DNA of 8,922 nt from Lactobacillaceae bacterium UBA639 (lineage in GTDB: Bacteria > Bacillota > Bacilli > Lactobacillales > Lactobacillaceae), in contig DBOT01000145.1 in the NCBI GenBank assembly GCA_002299975.1, positions 11,656 through 20,577 of the forward strand, written 5' to 3'. Positions within the stretch are counted from its first letter, which is position 1; the number at the start of each line of letters is the position of its first letter. The notes under the pieces are model-generated. The model saw only the letters and a list, made by a program, of their open reading frames with translations. It did not search any database and was not told the origin of the DNA. Below, piece by piece: positions 1-6,983 of this stretch. The position numbers and the translations under genes were made by a program.

Positions 1-20
1 CCAACTGAATTGAGCTTTTT
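1..20 (+). terminator. Probable right half of an intrinsic terminator cut by the window edge
   Basis: The first 15 bases (CCAACTGAATTGAGC) run straight into TTTTT at 16-20, just beyond the stop codon of the leftward MacB-like gene (23-25). This looks like the 3' arm and T-tract of a hairpin terminator for a rightward gene outside the window. If its left arm begins with A-rich sequence, the structure would also terminate the leftward gene. The left arm is not visible, so the call is an inference from position and composition only. Confidence 0.35.
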
Positions 21-22
21 AT

Positions 23-2002
23 TTAGTCTGCCGCTAAGGCATCGATTGGGTTCAGATTTGCTGCCCGGTGTGCTGGAAGGAGGGCCGCAATGAAGGAAAT
101 CACGATCGCCACTACAAAGGCAAAAATAATGTTTCCGGCAGTAATCTGAACGATATTGTACTTAATCATGCCGTACAGCGCATGGTTAAGAATGGCCGTA
201 GTTATCAGGGCCAGAACCATCGCCAGAATTGCTGAGAACAGGCCGATTAGGATCGACTCAGAGGTAAACAGTCGCCGAATATCCTTCTTCCGTTCACCTA
301 ACGCCCGAAGGATACCGATCTCTTTGGTCCGCTCCGATACCGACATGTACATCGTCACAATGATCATCAGGGCGGAGACTAATAGTGAGATTCCGGCAAT
401 CGCTGCCAGGACAGTCGAGGCCAGACTGACATAGGTATTAACGGTCTTCAGGATAGAGCCAACGGTAATCGCGCCGAAGATTCGTTTATTGCTCCCGTCA
501 CGCATATTATCGATCCGGTTAGCCACCGTCTGCACTTGATCAAGATCACCGACGATCACGGCCACGAAGTTAGCGTCCGTCGTTCCTCCATTATCCTTCA
601 TCAAGCGGTACATTGTTGTATAGTTCATGGCGGTCACGGCACTTGGGCCATCTGCAATCCCACTCACCCGAACATCACTTTCCACCGGTACAGGCTTATT
701 ATTACGGTCAATCCAATTAAAAGAGATGTGAACTTTCTTACCGATCAACTGTCGGTATTTAGTCGGGCTGGTTAGTTGAATGGCCTGTTGCTTAGTCAGC
801 AGAATCTCGTTGTTCCCTGGCTTATGACCATGCTTAATTGCCCTGGTGGTAACAGAATGGTTCCAGGTTGACAGATTGGTCCCACTCTGTTGCATCTTCT
901 GATAGGAAAGGCGGAACCCCGGAACAATCATTCCCGGTTCCACGGCCGAAACGCCCTTAAGCTTACGTAGCCGGTCAACATTATGCTCACTGATCAGCAT
1001 CGACTGCGGATCAGCCGCCATATTCTGCATTGACGCCTGGAGCTGGTCCTGCGTCATCTTCTTCCCCGTTGGGTTCTTATGGACCGTCACTGCCCGCGGA
1101 TTAGCCAGCGAATTAATCTGGTTTTGAATATAGCCATTGATCCCATTCCCTAATCCCGTGAAGAGAATTACGGCGAAGATCCCGATTGCTGTTCCCAGCA
1201 TAATCAGGGAATTACGCCAGAAGTTATACATCAGGTGCTTGAATGCGGTCCGGTAACTTGCAATTGCTGGCAAGGGACGGGATGCAATTTGCGTTGGGTG
1301 GGCAGGCAGGCTGTAAGTTGGCCGTAACCGCTCATCACCATCGATTATCCCGTCAGCAAGGTGAACAATCCGTGTCCCATGGTCGGCCACCTCCTGCGAG
1401 TGGGTAACCGCAATAACTAGCTTGCCATCCTTGGCAATATCATCCAGCAGGGCCAACACCTCTTGGGTATTCTGGGCGTCCAGTGCTCCTGTCGGTTCGT
1501 CAGCAATGATAATTTGCGGATCACTAGCCAGAGCCCGGGCAATGGCTACCCGCTGCTTCTGTCCCCCAGACAGGTGGTTAGGGTGCTTATTAACTTGGTC
1601 CCCCAGTCCAACCCTCTCCAATAGCTTGAGGACCCGTTGACGCTGTTCCTCACGACTCATGGTGGTCATATCCAGGGCAATCAACACGTTATCGAGCACT
1701 GTCAGATGAGAGATCAGATTGTAGGATTGGTAAATGTAGCCAACCGTTGACCGCCGGTACTTATCCAGTTGCTTTTGATCATGGTGGTCGAGAAGTTGAC
1801 CATTGACCAGGACCTTCCCTGTGAAGTTACGGTCCAGACCCCCGATGATGTTCATCAGGGTCGACTTACCACCACCGGATTCCCCCAGGATGGATACAAA
1901 TTCACCACGGTCAAAGTCCAGACTGATTCCCTTAAGAACCGGAAACTCTTCTTTATCGAGATAGTATGACTTATGAATGTCACGTAGTTCTAGAAAAGCC
2001 AT
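23..2002 (-). CDS. MacB-type ABC exporter, ATPase and permease fused in one chain
   Basis: This 659-residue protein is a half-transporter expected to act as a homodimer in the cytoplasmic membrane, using ATP to drive export or mechanotransmission. The nucleotide-binding domain covers about 1-225, with Walker A GESGGGKST at 40-48, Q-loop Gln92, signature LSGGQ at 144-148, Walker B IIIADEP at 164-170 and switch His201. A linker leads to an FtsX-type permease: one helix at about 264-286, a large extracytoplasmic domain at about 290-520, then helices near 522-552, 582-606 and 623-644. The motif SERTKEIGILRALG at 556-569 is the typical cytoplasmic coupling loop of this family. Four helices and a fused N-terminal ATPase match MacB rather than the 10-helix BceB class. 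The start has a strong ribosome site (AAAGGAGA, 5 nt before ATG). It follows hrtBA by 119 nt but has its own promoter. The substrate cannot be deduced; MacB relatives handle peptides or drugs, and a Gram-positive cell has no TolC partner. Confidence 0.9.
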   Translation of the reverse strand: MAFLELRDIHKSYYLDKEEFPVLKGISLDFDRGEFVSILGESGGGKSTLMNIIGGLDRNFTGKVLVNGQLLDHHDQKQLDKYRRSTVGYIYQSYNLISHLTVLDNVLIALDMTTMSREEQRQRVLKLLERVGLGDQVNKHPNHLSGGQKQRVAIARALASDPQIIIADEPTGALDAQNTQEVLALLDDIAKDGKLVIAVTHSQEVADHGTRIVHLADGIIDGDERLRPTYSLPAHPTQIASRPLPAIASYRTAFKHLMYNFWRNSLIMLGTAIGIFAVILFTGLGNGINGYIQNQINSLANPRAVTVHKNPTGKKMTQDQLQASMQNMAADPQSMLISEHNVDRLRKLKGVSAVEPGMIVPGFRLSYQKMQQSGTNLSTWNHSVTTRAIKHGHKPGNNEILLTKQQAIQLTSPTKYRQLIGKKVHISFNWIDRNNKPVPVESDVRVSGIADGPSAVTAMNYTTMYRLMKDNGGTTDANFVAVIVGDLDQVQTVANRIDNMRDGSNKRIFGAITVGSILKTVNTYVSLASTVLAAIAGISLLVSALMIIVTMYMSVSERTKEIGILRALGERKKDIRRLFTSESILIGLFSAILAMVLALITTAILNHALYGMIKYNIVQITAGNIIFAFVVAIVISFIAALLPAHRAANLNPIDALAAD

Positions 2003-2007
2003 GAGTG

Positions 2008-2052
2008 TCTCCTTTACTTAATTTTTGTAGGCTATTTTTTAAAATTATACCA
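2008..2052 (-). promoter_or_regulatory. Extended -10 promoter and ribosome site of the MacB-like gene
   Basis: On the minus strand a perfect TATAAT lies at 2049-2044, preceded by TGG at 2052-2050, giving the extended -10 form TGnTATAAT. No good -35 is present at 16-18 nt (the closest, TTGGTG, is 19 nt away), which extended -10 promoters tolerate. The ribosome site AAAGGAGA is at 2015-2008. The expected transcript starts about 35 nt before the ATG. The gene can therefore be expressed apart from hrtBA, although read-through from hrtA remains possible. Confidence 0.6.
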
Positions 2053-2103
2053 AGAGTAGACACCTTAACACCAAGTAAAGAAAGTATTTTAGAAATAAAT
2101 TAG

Positions 2104-2123
2104 AATATTTCCTGGGAAATATT
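2104..2123. repeat. 20-bp inverted repeat with 9-bp arms at the end of hrtA
   Basis: AATATTTCC (2104-2112) and GGAAATATT (2115-2123) are perfect inverted arms around a TG centre. The repeat overlaps the hrtA stop codon (2124-2122) and lies about 55-75 nt upstream of the MacB-like -10. As RNA it could fold into an 8-bp stem with a 4-nt loop, followed on the minus strand by a loose T-rich stretch with no clean T-run, so it would be a weak terminator at best. A dimeric-repressor operator is the other reading. I do not recognise the motif as a known site. Confidence 0.45.
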
Positions 2124-2796
2124 AGTTTTCCCGGGTTAACTGTCCGTCCATCAGCTGGTAAGTATGGTCGGCAAACTCTCGCAGTCGTAGGTCATGGGTC
2201 ACCACGATGACTGCCTTGTGGTGTTGACGGGCCATCTGTTTCAGGAGCTGACCAACAACCTTCACCCGATTACTATCAAGGGCGGCCGTTGGTTCATCCG
2301 CCAAGATGATTTGCGGGTTAGTGTACAGGGCGCGGGCAATAGCTACCCGCTGGTTCTGCCCACCCGACAATTCACCAGGGTATTGATCAAGAAGACGGTC
2401 AATCCCCAGCTCTTCTAGAAGGTGGTCACGCTCAGCTGCTGAAATATTCCCCTGGCGCTTAACCCGGTCGACAAGCTTGAACTGGTCCCTAACACTCAGA
2501 TAGGGTAATAGGTTATATGACTGGAGAACAAAGCCAATCTTATTAAGCCGCAGCTGATCACGCTGTTTAGGCGTTAATTCGGCAAGGTTTTGCTGGTCAA
2601 TCAAGACGGTCCCACTGTCAGGGGTCTGTAAACCACCCATGATGGTCAGCAGGGTACTCTTCCCTGATCCCGACGGCCCGATAATTAGGCTTAACTCACC
2701 CAGGTCAGCGGTAAAATTCACATTCTTTAATACCTCAACGCGACTGAGGTCTGTTCCAAAGAACTTATTAATATTATTCAGTTTGATTGCGGTCAT
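2122..2796 (-). CDS. hrtA: ABC transporter ATPase of the heme exporter (HrtA)
   Basis: This 224-residue protein is a stand-alone ABC ATPase of the LolD/MacB class that powers the adjacent permease from the cytoplasmic side. All motifs are intact: Walker A GPSGSGKST at 40-48, Q-loop Gln92, signature LSGGQ at 143-147, Walker B IILADEP at 163-169, D-loop ALD at 172-174 and switch His201. Length is typical for the class. The ATG follows the hrtB stop codon by 15 nt, and a strong ribosome site (AGGGGGA, ending about 7 nt before ATG) lies in that gap, so the two genes form an operon with presumably coupled translation. The ATPase class is certain. The heme role is inferred from the permease partner and from the paired HrtR-type operators upstream, because this sequence alone would fit many small-molecule or peptide exporters. 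Confidence 0.75.
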   Translation of the reverse strand: MTAIKLNNINKFFGTDLSRVEVLKNVNFTADLGELSLIIGPSGSGKSTLLTIMGGLQTPDSGTVLIDQQNLAELTPKQRDQLRLNKIGFVLQSYNLLPYLSVRDQFKLVDRVKRQGNISAAERDHLLEELGIDRLLDQYPGELSGGQNQRVAIARALYTNPQIILADEPTAALDSNRVKVVGQLLKQMARQHHKAVIVVTHDLRLREFADHTYQLMDGQLTREN

Positions 2797-2811
2797 CGTC
2801 GTTTCCCCCTA

Positions 2812-3885
2812 TCAATTGTTCAAGGCCCGAACTGGATCAATCTTAAGAATCATCCGAACTGGTAACAGAGCCCCTAGCATTCCAAGGACTACCAGAATAA
2901 GACCGATCCCCGCGATGACTGGCCAGTTCATCATTATTGGAACCGTTGTTGGTAAAAGCAGCTGAGTGATCCAGGTAAAGATCACCCCACCAATGACACC
3001 GGCCAACATCAGGATCGCTGCTTGAGCCAGGGTTGCATTGACAAGGTGGCGAGCAGGGATTCCCTGGGCCCGCAAGACGGCATAGTTACTCATCTTCTGC
3101 ATCGTTAGAATGTATAAGAAGACGGCGATGATGACCAAAGAAATTACCATCAAAAAGGCAATCATAAACGTAAAGGTATTATTCTGGGCGGTGTAGCCCG
3201 GTAACTTCTGAATAAAGTTCTTCGCAGAGTAGTGACTCAACTGATCGAATGATTTAGCAGATTCAGGACGATCGGTGATTACTCCACTAGCAATGACCTG
3301 GTCGTTGACCCCCTTTAACTGTTGCCAGTTGGCAAGGGTAGTGTAGATGACTGGAGCCACGTTGAGTTTCGCATCCTTGGCAAAACCAACGATTTGATAC
3401 TTCTGCTGACTAGAATTTAGCCGAACCCGATCGCCAATGCGATAACCCTTAGCCTGCAGGTCTTCGTCGACCACAACCTGGTACGCCCCCTTGGCCTGGT
3501 GTCCAGCCACCAGTTTAATCTTATCCTTAGCAATAAACTGCTGGCGGTCTAAACCGATTACCTGGGCGTTTTCCTTCAGCTGGTGATGATGACCGACCCT
3601 GGTGACCACTACCGGGACCTGGCCAACTAGGGCCTCATGGTTATTCAGATCGCCCGCTGGCAGTTGATCCTTAGTAACCATTGAGGCGCTCAGGCTACCA
3701 TTTGCATTTTTGTTGAGGAAAACCGTTTGGGTCCCCCAGGAATTGATGGCTGCCTTGTTCTCGTCAGCGAGGCCAAGCATCATTCCCATCAGAATGAAGA
3801 CCAGGTAACTGATCATCATGATCATGAGGGTAATCAGAGCATAGCGGAACTTAGCGTGCTTGATTTCCTTTAACGCTAGAAACAT
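2812..3885 (-). CDS. hrtB: FtsX-type permease of the heme exporter (HrtB)
   Basis: This 357-residue membrane protein has the four-helix FtsX/MacB layout: helix 1 at about 17-39, an extracytoplasmic domain at about 40-235, then helices near 237-260, 286-308 and 322-344. The loop after helix 2 (TMQKMSNYAVLRAQGI, 261-276) is the ATPase-coupling segment, and the C-terminus DPVRALNN is typical. Length and the start MFLALKEIKH are like HrtB of lactococci and streptococci, which with HrtA expels excess heme from the membrane. The external domain carries a run of three histidines at 99-101. The chosen ATG has only a weak, distant ribosome-site candidate (GAAAG, 13 nt away), but no better in-frame start exists before helix 1. 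The first gene of the leftward operon, it is preceded by two palindromes matching the HrtR operator. The family is secure; heme as substrate is a supported inference. Confidence 0.72.
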   Translation of the reverse strand: MFLALKEIKHAKFRYALITLMIMMISYLVFILMGMMLGLADENKAAINSWGTQTVFLNKNANGSLSASMVTKDQLPAGDLNNHEALVGQVPVVVTRVGHHHQLKENAQVIGLDRQQFIAKDKIKLVAGHQAKGAYQVVVDEDLQAKGYRIGDRVRLNSSQQKYQIVGFAKDAKLNVAPVIYTTLANWQQLKGVNDQVIASGVITDRPESAKSFDQLSHYSAKNFIQKLPGYTAQNNTFTFMIAFLMVISLVIIAVFLYILTMQKMSNYAVLRAQGIPARHLVNATLAQAAILMLAGVIGGVIFTWITQLLLPTTVPIMMNWPVIAGIGLILVVLGMLGALLPVRMILKIDPVRALNN

Positions 3886-3921
3886 TTTTTATCACGAACT
3901 TTCTGTATAATTCGGTGGATT

Positions 3922-3936
3922 GTGACACCGTGTCAC
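3922..3936. promoter_or_regulatory. HrtR-type operator 1, GTGACACCGTGTCAC
   Basis: A perfect 15-bp palindrome with an odd central base (GTGACAC-C-GTGTCAC). Its core TGACAC-N-GTGTCA is the same as in the site I recall for Lactococcus lactis HrtR, ATGACACAGTGTCAT. It lies downstream of the inferred hrtB -10, where transcription would begin, so a bound repressor would block initiation or early elongation. Confidence 0.75.
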
Positions 3937-3940
3937 CAAT

Positions 3941-3970
3941 AGTTTACTTTCAATAGTGACACGGTGTCAA
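3941..3970 (-). promoter_or_regulatory. Inferred hrtBA promoter, TTGACA and TAAACT
   Basis: On the minus strand a consensus -35 TTGACA sits at 3970-3965 and a moderate -10 TAAACT at 3946-3941, with 18-nt spacing. The -35 is part of operator 2 and the expected start falls in operator 1, giving a leader of roughly 50 nt. An alternative -10, TATACA at 3909-3904, has no matching -35 and would leave a leader of only about 12 nt, so I prefer the first. Confidence 0.55.
3956..3970. promoter_or_regulatory. HrtR-type operator 2, core TGACACGGTGTCA
   Basis: The second copy of the palindrome has a perfect 13-bp core at 3957-3969. The outermost pair is G and A, so the 15-bp form is imperfect at its ends. 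The final A gives the minus-strand -35 TTGACA. The centres of the two operators are 34 bp apart, about three helical turns, so two dimers would bind on nearly the same face of the DNA. Confidence 0.72.
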
Positions 3971-4025
3971 TGGTAATGTTGCTGGTGATGACCATTTCTT
4001 AACCGCGCCTTAAATTAATTTGCGG

Positions 4026-4058
4026 TATACTGATTATATTTAATTACTATATGGGAGA
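4026..4058 (+). promoter_or_regulatory. Candidate -10 and ribosome site of the LTA-synthase-like gene
   Basis: TATACT at 4026-4031 is a good -10, but no convincing -35 lies 16-18 nt upstream. TTATAT at 4034-4039, with TG at 4031-4032, is a competing extended -10. The ribosome site GGGAGA at 4053-4058 is 7 nt before the ATG at 4066. It overlaps an upstream in-frame ATG at 4051 that has no ribosome site of its own, so translation should start at 4066. Confidence 0.45.
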
Positions 4059-4065
4059 TATTTTC

Positions 4066-6978
4066 ATGAAACATGTTCGGGCCTGGTGGCCGTTCTCCCT
4101 CCTTGTCTTTGGCTGGGGGATCAATACCATTATCTGGTCACCACAACTGCCCTATATCAAGTATGCACATAATGACCTCGCGATGGTCGGCAATCAGCTT
4201 CTCCATAGCGGGACCATTGTTCTTTTCCTAATTGCTTTACTCGCAGTCGGCGCGGTTTTAGCACGACAATCGTTCCGCCTTACACGGACTATCAAGCTAT
4301 GGCTCTACACCCTCCTAACTGCCTCTGGAGTGGTCCTTGTTGACTGGCTAGTCTTCAACCAGTTTAACTACCACCGCTTATACAACGCACTGTTACCCAT
4401 CAGCCGTAACGTGGCGCCGCTCGCCACCGCAGTAATTATCGCCAGTGGCCTACTCCCCTGGCTACGTACCAAGGTTAATCGATCAGGGGCCCTTGTCGGG
4501 ATTACACTGCTGGTCCTACCGTTTGCGGCAACGTCCCTCTTTAACCAGGACATGTTTGGTCTGCTGAAGGGGAACTCAGTCACCTTTTATTTACTGACTC
4601 TGACGATTGGTGCCTTAGCTGATCAGTTAAATACCAATCGACGGACCACCATCAAGTGGCTGAGTGCCGCCCTCGTTGTCAATATTCTGTTGGTCGCTAT
4701 CATGCCTGATGCCGCCTTCCGGACACACGCCGCCATGCTTACCGCGGGCCGATTCACTACACCGACCTTCCTGCCAACCGTCATTATTGCGGTCTGTGCT
4801 TTCACCCTGTTTGCTAAGCAATTAACCCGCTTTACCACGGTGGTCAGCCACCCTAGCTACTTTTTGACTGGCCTGGCTGTCCTGTTCAGTGATCCCGTTG
4901 CTATCAGTCGGGCGGTCAACCTGACCAAGGGCGCTCCTAATCTGATTGGCCAGGTTGCGGTGATCCTAGTTCTGGTAATCTTAGGAATAGTCATCGCTGC
5001 TGTTCTTCCTTCATTTGCCAATTGGTTGCAGTCCCGTTGGCAACTCAGTGAACGGATCGATCACTGTCTTACAACTACTACCAACCAATCTGTTGACCAG
5101 CAGCTGATGACGGTCGGCCGGCGAGTTGCAACTGTTATTTGGCACCGCTGGCCTAGCCTACTGGCATTCTTGGTGGCCTACGTTCTGGCTGACCTCTCCA
5201 TCTATTACATGGGCAACCACACCTTCTTCGTTAAGCAGTCAATGCTGTGGCTGACGGCCTTCCTGATTTTTGTAACCTTTAAGGCCCTCCAGGCACTGAC
5301 TAATCGTTACTGGTTGTCACTGTTGGTTACCGGGATGAGCAATGTCATCTGGATTATCGCCAACATCCAGAAGATGAACCTGCGAAACGAACCTATCCTG
5401 CCTTCTGAGTTGGCAATGATCGACGACCTCGACAGTCTGCTCAAGATGATTGATTACCACCTACTTATCTATAGCGGCATTGCTATCGTGGTCGTTATCG
5501 TAGCCATCATCGCGCTAGAACACTACAATCGCGCCCAACGGCTCACCTGGCCATGGCGGCTCTTCTGGTTAGTCCTCGCCATCTGTGCCTTCGGAAGTTC
5601 GGCCTTTTGGAATCATCACGGTTCCCGGATGCAGACCATTATGACCGGGTTGGACGATCAACCACACTTTATCCACCAGGCGGTCGGCGCCAAGCAGAAT
5701 GGTCCGACTGTGCAGTTTCTCAATAACGTTGATATCACGGTCATGACACGGCCCCACGGCTACTCTAAAGCCACCATGGACCGGATCAGTCGTGAGTACA
5801 ATCAAACTGCTCGCCAGATCAACGCCACGCGAACTAATCAGCTGAAAGATCAAACCATTATCTTCAACTTGAGTGAGAGTTTCGCCAACCCCGACCGGGT
5901 TCCTGGCGTCACCCTCAAGGCCAATCCGATTCCGAAGATCGATCACATCAAAAAGCAGACGACCTCTGGGATCATGATCAGTTCCGGTTATGGTGGTGGG
6001 ACCGCCGACATGGAGTATATGACCCTGACTGGGTTTGCAATGTGTAACTTTGCCCAAACCCTCTCAACCCCATACACCCAGTTGGTCCCTTACCTCAAAC
6101 ATAACCCAACAATCGTACAGAGCTTCAAGTACGCGGCAGCTATCCACCCGTACTCCAAGAAGTTCTACGACCGAGGCACCGACTACCCGAAGTTCGGCTT
6201 CAAGAAGTTCTCCTACCTGGGCAGCAAGCAGTATCCAATCAGACACCAGAAGAAGATCGACCGGAATACTTATATGTCTGACCAGACGGCCTACGCCAAC
6301 ACCCTTGACCAGCTCAAGTCTCACCACGGGGCCCAGTTCATCAACCTGGTCACCATGCAGAATCACCTGCCATATAACAACCTTTACAACGGGATCAATC
6401 GTTTCCACGCCACGGTTGGTGACGGGACGGATCCCGCTCAGGTTGAGAACTATGCGATGGGGATCCACTATACCGACGCAGCGGTGGAACACTTCATCAA
6501 GGAAATCAACAAGATTAACCGACCAATCACCCTGGTCTTCTATGGGGACCACCTTCCTGGGATCTACCGGAACAGCATGAAGAAGGATGGCCTGAAGCTT
6601 CACGAGACCGACTACTTCATCTACTCCAACCCAGCAGCTCAGCGGCAAGGAGCACGAAAGCTGACCCGTTCAACGCACTACGTCGGCCCGAACGACTTCA
6701 TTGCGATGGCAGCCGAGCAGACTAACTCCCGTGTCACTCCGTACCAGGCAATGCTTACTAGGCTCTACCATGAGCTGCCGGCCTACGCGCTGAGTCCCCA
6801 GCAAAATGGGACTAACAGTTTTAATTCGGCTCCTGAATACGTCAACCAGCAAGGGAAGGTGGTTAACTACAGCTCCTTCACTAAAAAGCAGAAGAAGCTG
6901 TGGCACGACTACCAACTTGTTCAGTACGACATCACGGCCGGCCACCACTACCTCCTTAAAACCGATATGATGAAATAA
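4066..6978 (+). CDS. LTA-synthase-family phosphoglycerol transferase with N-terminal acyltransferase-3-like membrane module
   Basis: This 970-residue protein has two parts. Residues 1-320 hold about ten helices (near 7-24, 46-66, 77-97, 115-133, 142-160, 172-186, 199-213, 234-250, 263-280 and 294-315). Their spacing and motifs (LLPISRN at 109-115, FYLLTLTIGA at 174-183, FTLFAKQL at 246-253, then FSDPVAISRAV at 274-284) resemble acyltransferase-3 proteins, but the usual Arg-x10-His near helix 1 is missing. Residues 360-515 form the five-helix anchor of LtaS-type enzymes. An external sulfatase-fold domain follows from about 597 to 905, with metal ligand Glu604 (NLSESF), nucleophile Thr646 (GGGTADME), His767 (QNHLPY) and Asp828-His829 (YGDHLPG), so it should be active. 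LtaS enzymes move glycerol-phosphate from phosphatidylglycerol to a growing polymer or glycan outside the membrane. LtaS is usually about 600-700 residues, so this is far longer. The exact acceptor is unknown: a main synthase, a primase or a glycan-decorating transferase are all possible. The gene stands alone between its promoter and terminator, divergent from hrtBA. Confidence 0.85.
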   Translation: MKHVRAWWPFSLLVFGWGINTIIWSPQLPYIKYAHNDLAMVGNQLLHSGTIVLFLIALLAVGAVLARQSFRLTRTIKLWLYTLLTASGVVLVDWLVFNQFNYHRLYNALLPISRNVAPLATAVIIASGLLPWLRTKVNRSGALVGITLLVLPFAATSLFNQDMFGLLKGNSVTFYLLTLTIGALADQLNTNRRTTIKWLSAALVVNILLVAIMPDAAFRTHAAMLTAGRFTTPTFLPTVIIAVCAFTLFAKQLTRFTTVVSHPSYFLTGLAVLFSDPVAISRAVNLTKGAPNLIGQVAVILVLVILGIVIAAVLPSFANWLQSRWQLSERIDHCLTTTTNQSVDQQLMTVGRRVATVIWHRWPSLLAFLVAYVLADLSIYYMGNHTFFVKQSMLWLTAFLIFVTFKALQALTNRYWLSLLVTGMSNVIWIIANIQKMNLRNEPILPSELAMIDDLDSLLKMIDYHLLIYSGIAIVVVIVAIIALEHYNRAQRLTWPWRLFWLVLAICAFGSSAFWNHHGSRMQTIMTGLDDQPHFIHQAVGAKQNGPTVQFLNNVDITVMTRPHGYSKATMDRISREYNQTARQINATRTNQLKDQTIIFNLSESFANPDRVPGVTLKANPIPKIDHIKKQTTSGIMISSGYGGGTADMEYMTLTGFAMCNFAQTLSTPYTQLVPYLKHNPTIVQSFKYAAAIHPYSKKFYDRGTDYPKFGFKKFSYLGSKQYPIRHQKKIDRNTYMSDQTAYANTLDQLKSHHGAQFINLVTMQNHLPYNNLYNGINRFHATVGDGTDPAQVENYAMGIHYTDAAVEHFIKEINKINRPITLVFYGDHLPGIYRNSMKKDGLKLHETDYFIYSNPAAQRQGARKLTRSTHYVGPNDFIAMAAEQTNSRVTPYQAMLTRLYHELPAYALSPQQNGTNSFNSAPEYVNQQGKVVNYSSFTKKQKKLWHDYQLVQYDITAGHHYLLKTDMMK

Positions 6979-6983
6979 GATCC

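Noticed and set aside
2056..2070. A third HrtR-like operator upstream of the MacB-like gene (GACACC followed by AACACC on the plus strand)
   Set aside because: Only one half-site matches; the second arm is not inverted, so there is no palindrome like those at 3922 and 3956.
23..3885. A bacteriocin-immunity or BceAB-type peptide-resistance module
   Set aside because: The permeases have four helices, not ten, and there is no two-component system or bacteriocin precursor nearby; the HrtR-type operators favour heme efflux for the first pair.
5569..6648. Long antisense and alternate-frame open frames within the LTA-synthase-like gene (for example 5569-6057 and 6064-6648 on the minus strand, 6035-6580 on the plus strand)
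   Set aside because: They lie entirely within a gene with clear catalytic motifs, have no ribosome sites that I could see and give low-complexity products without recognisable domains.
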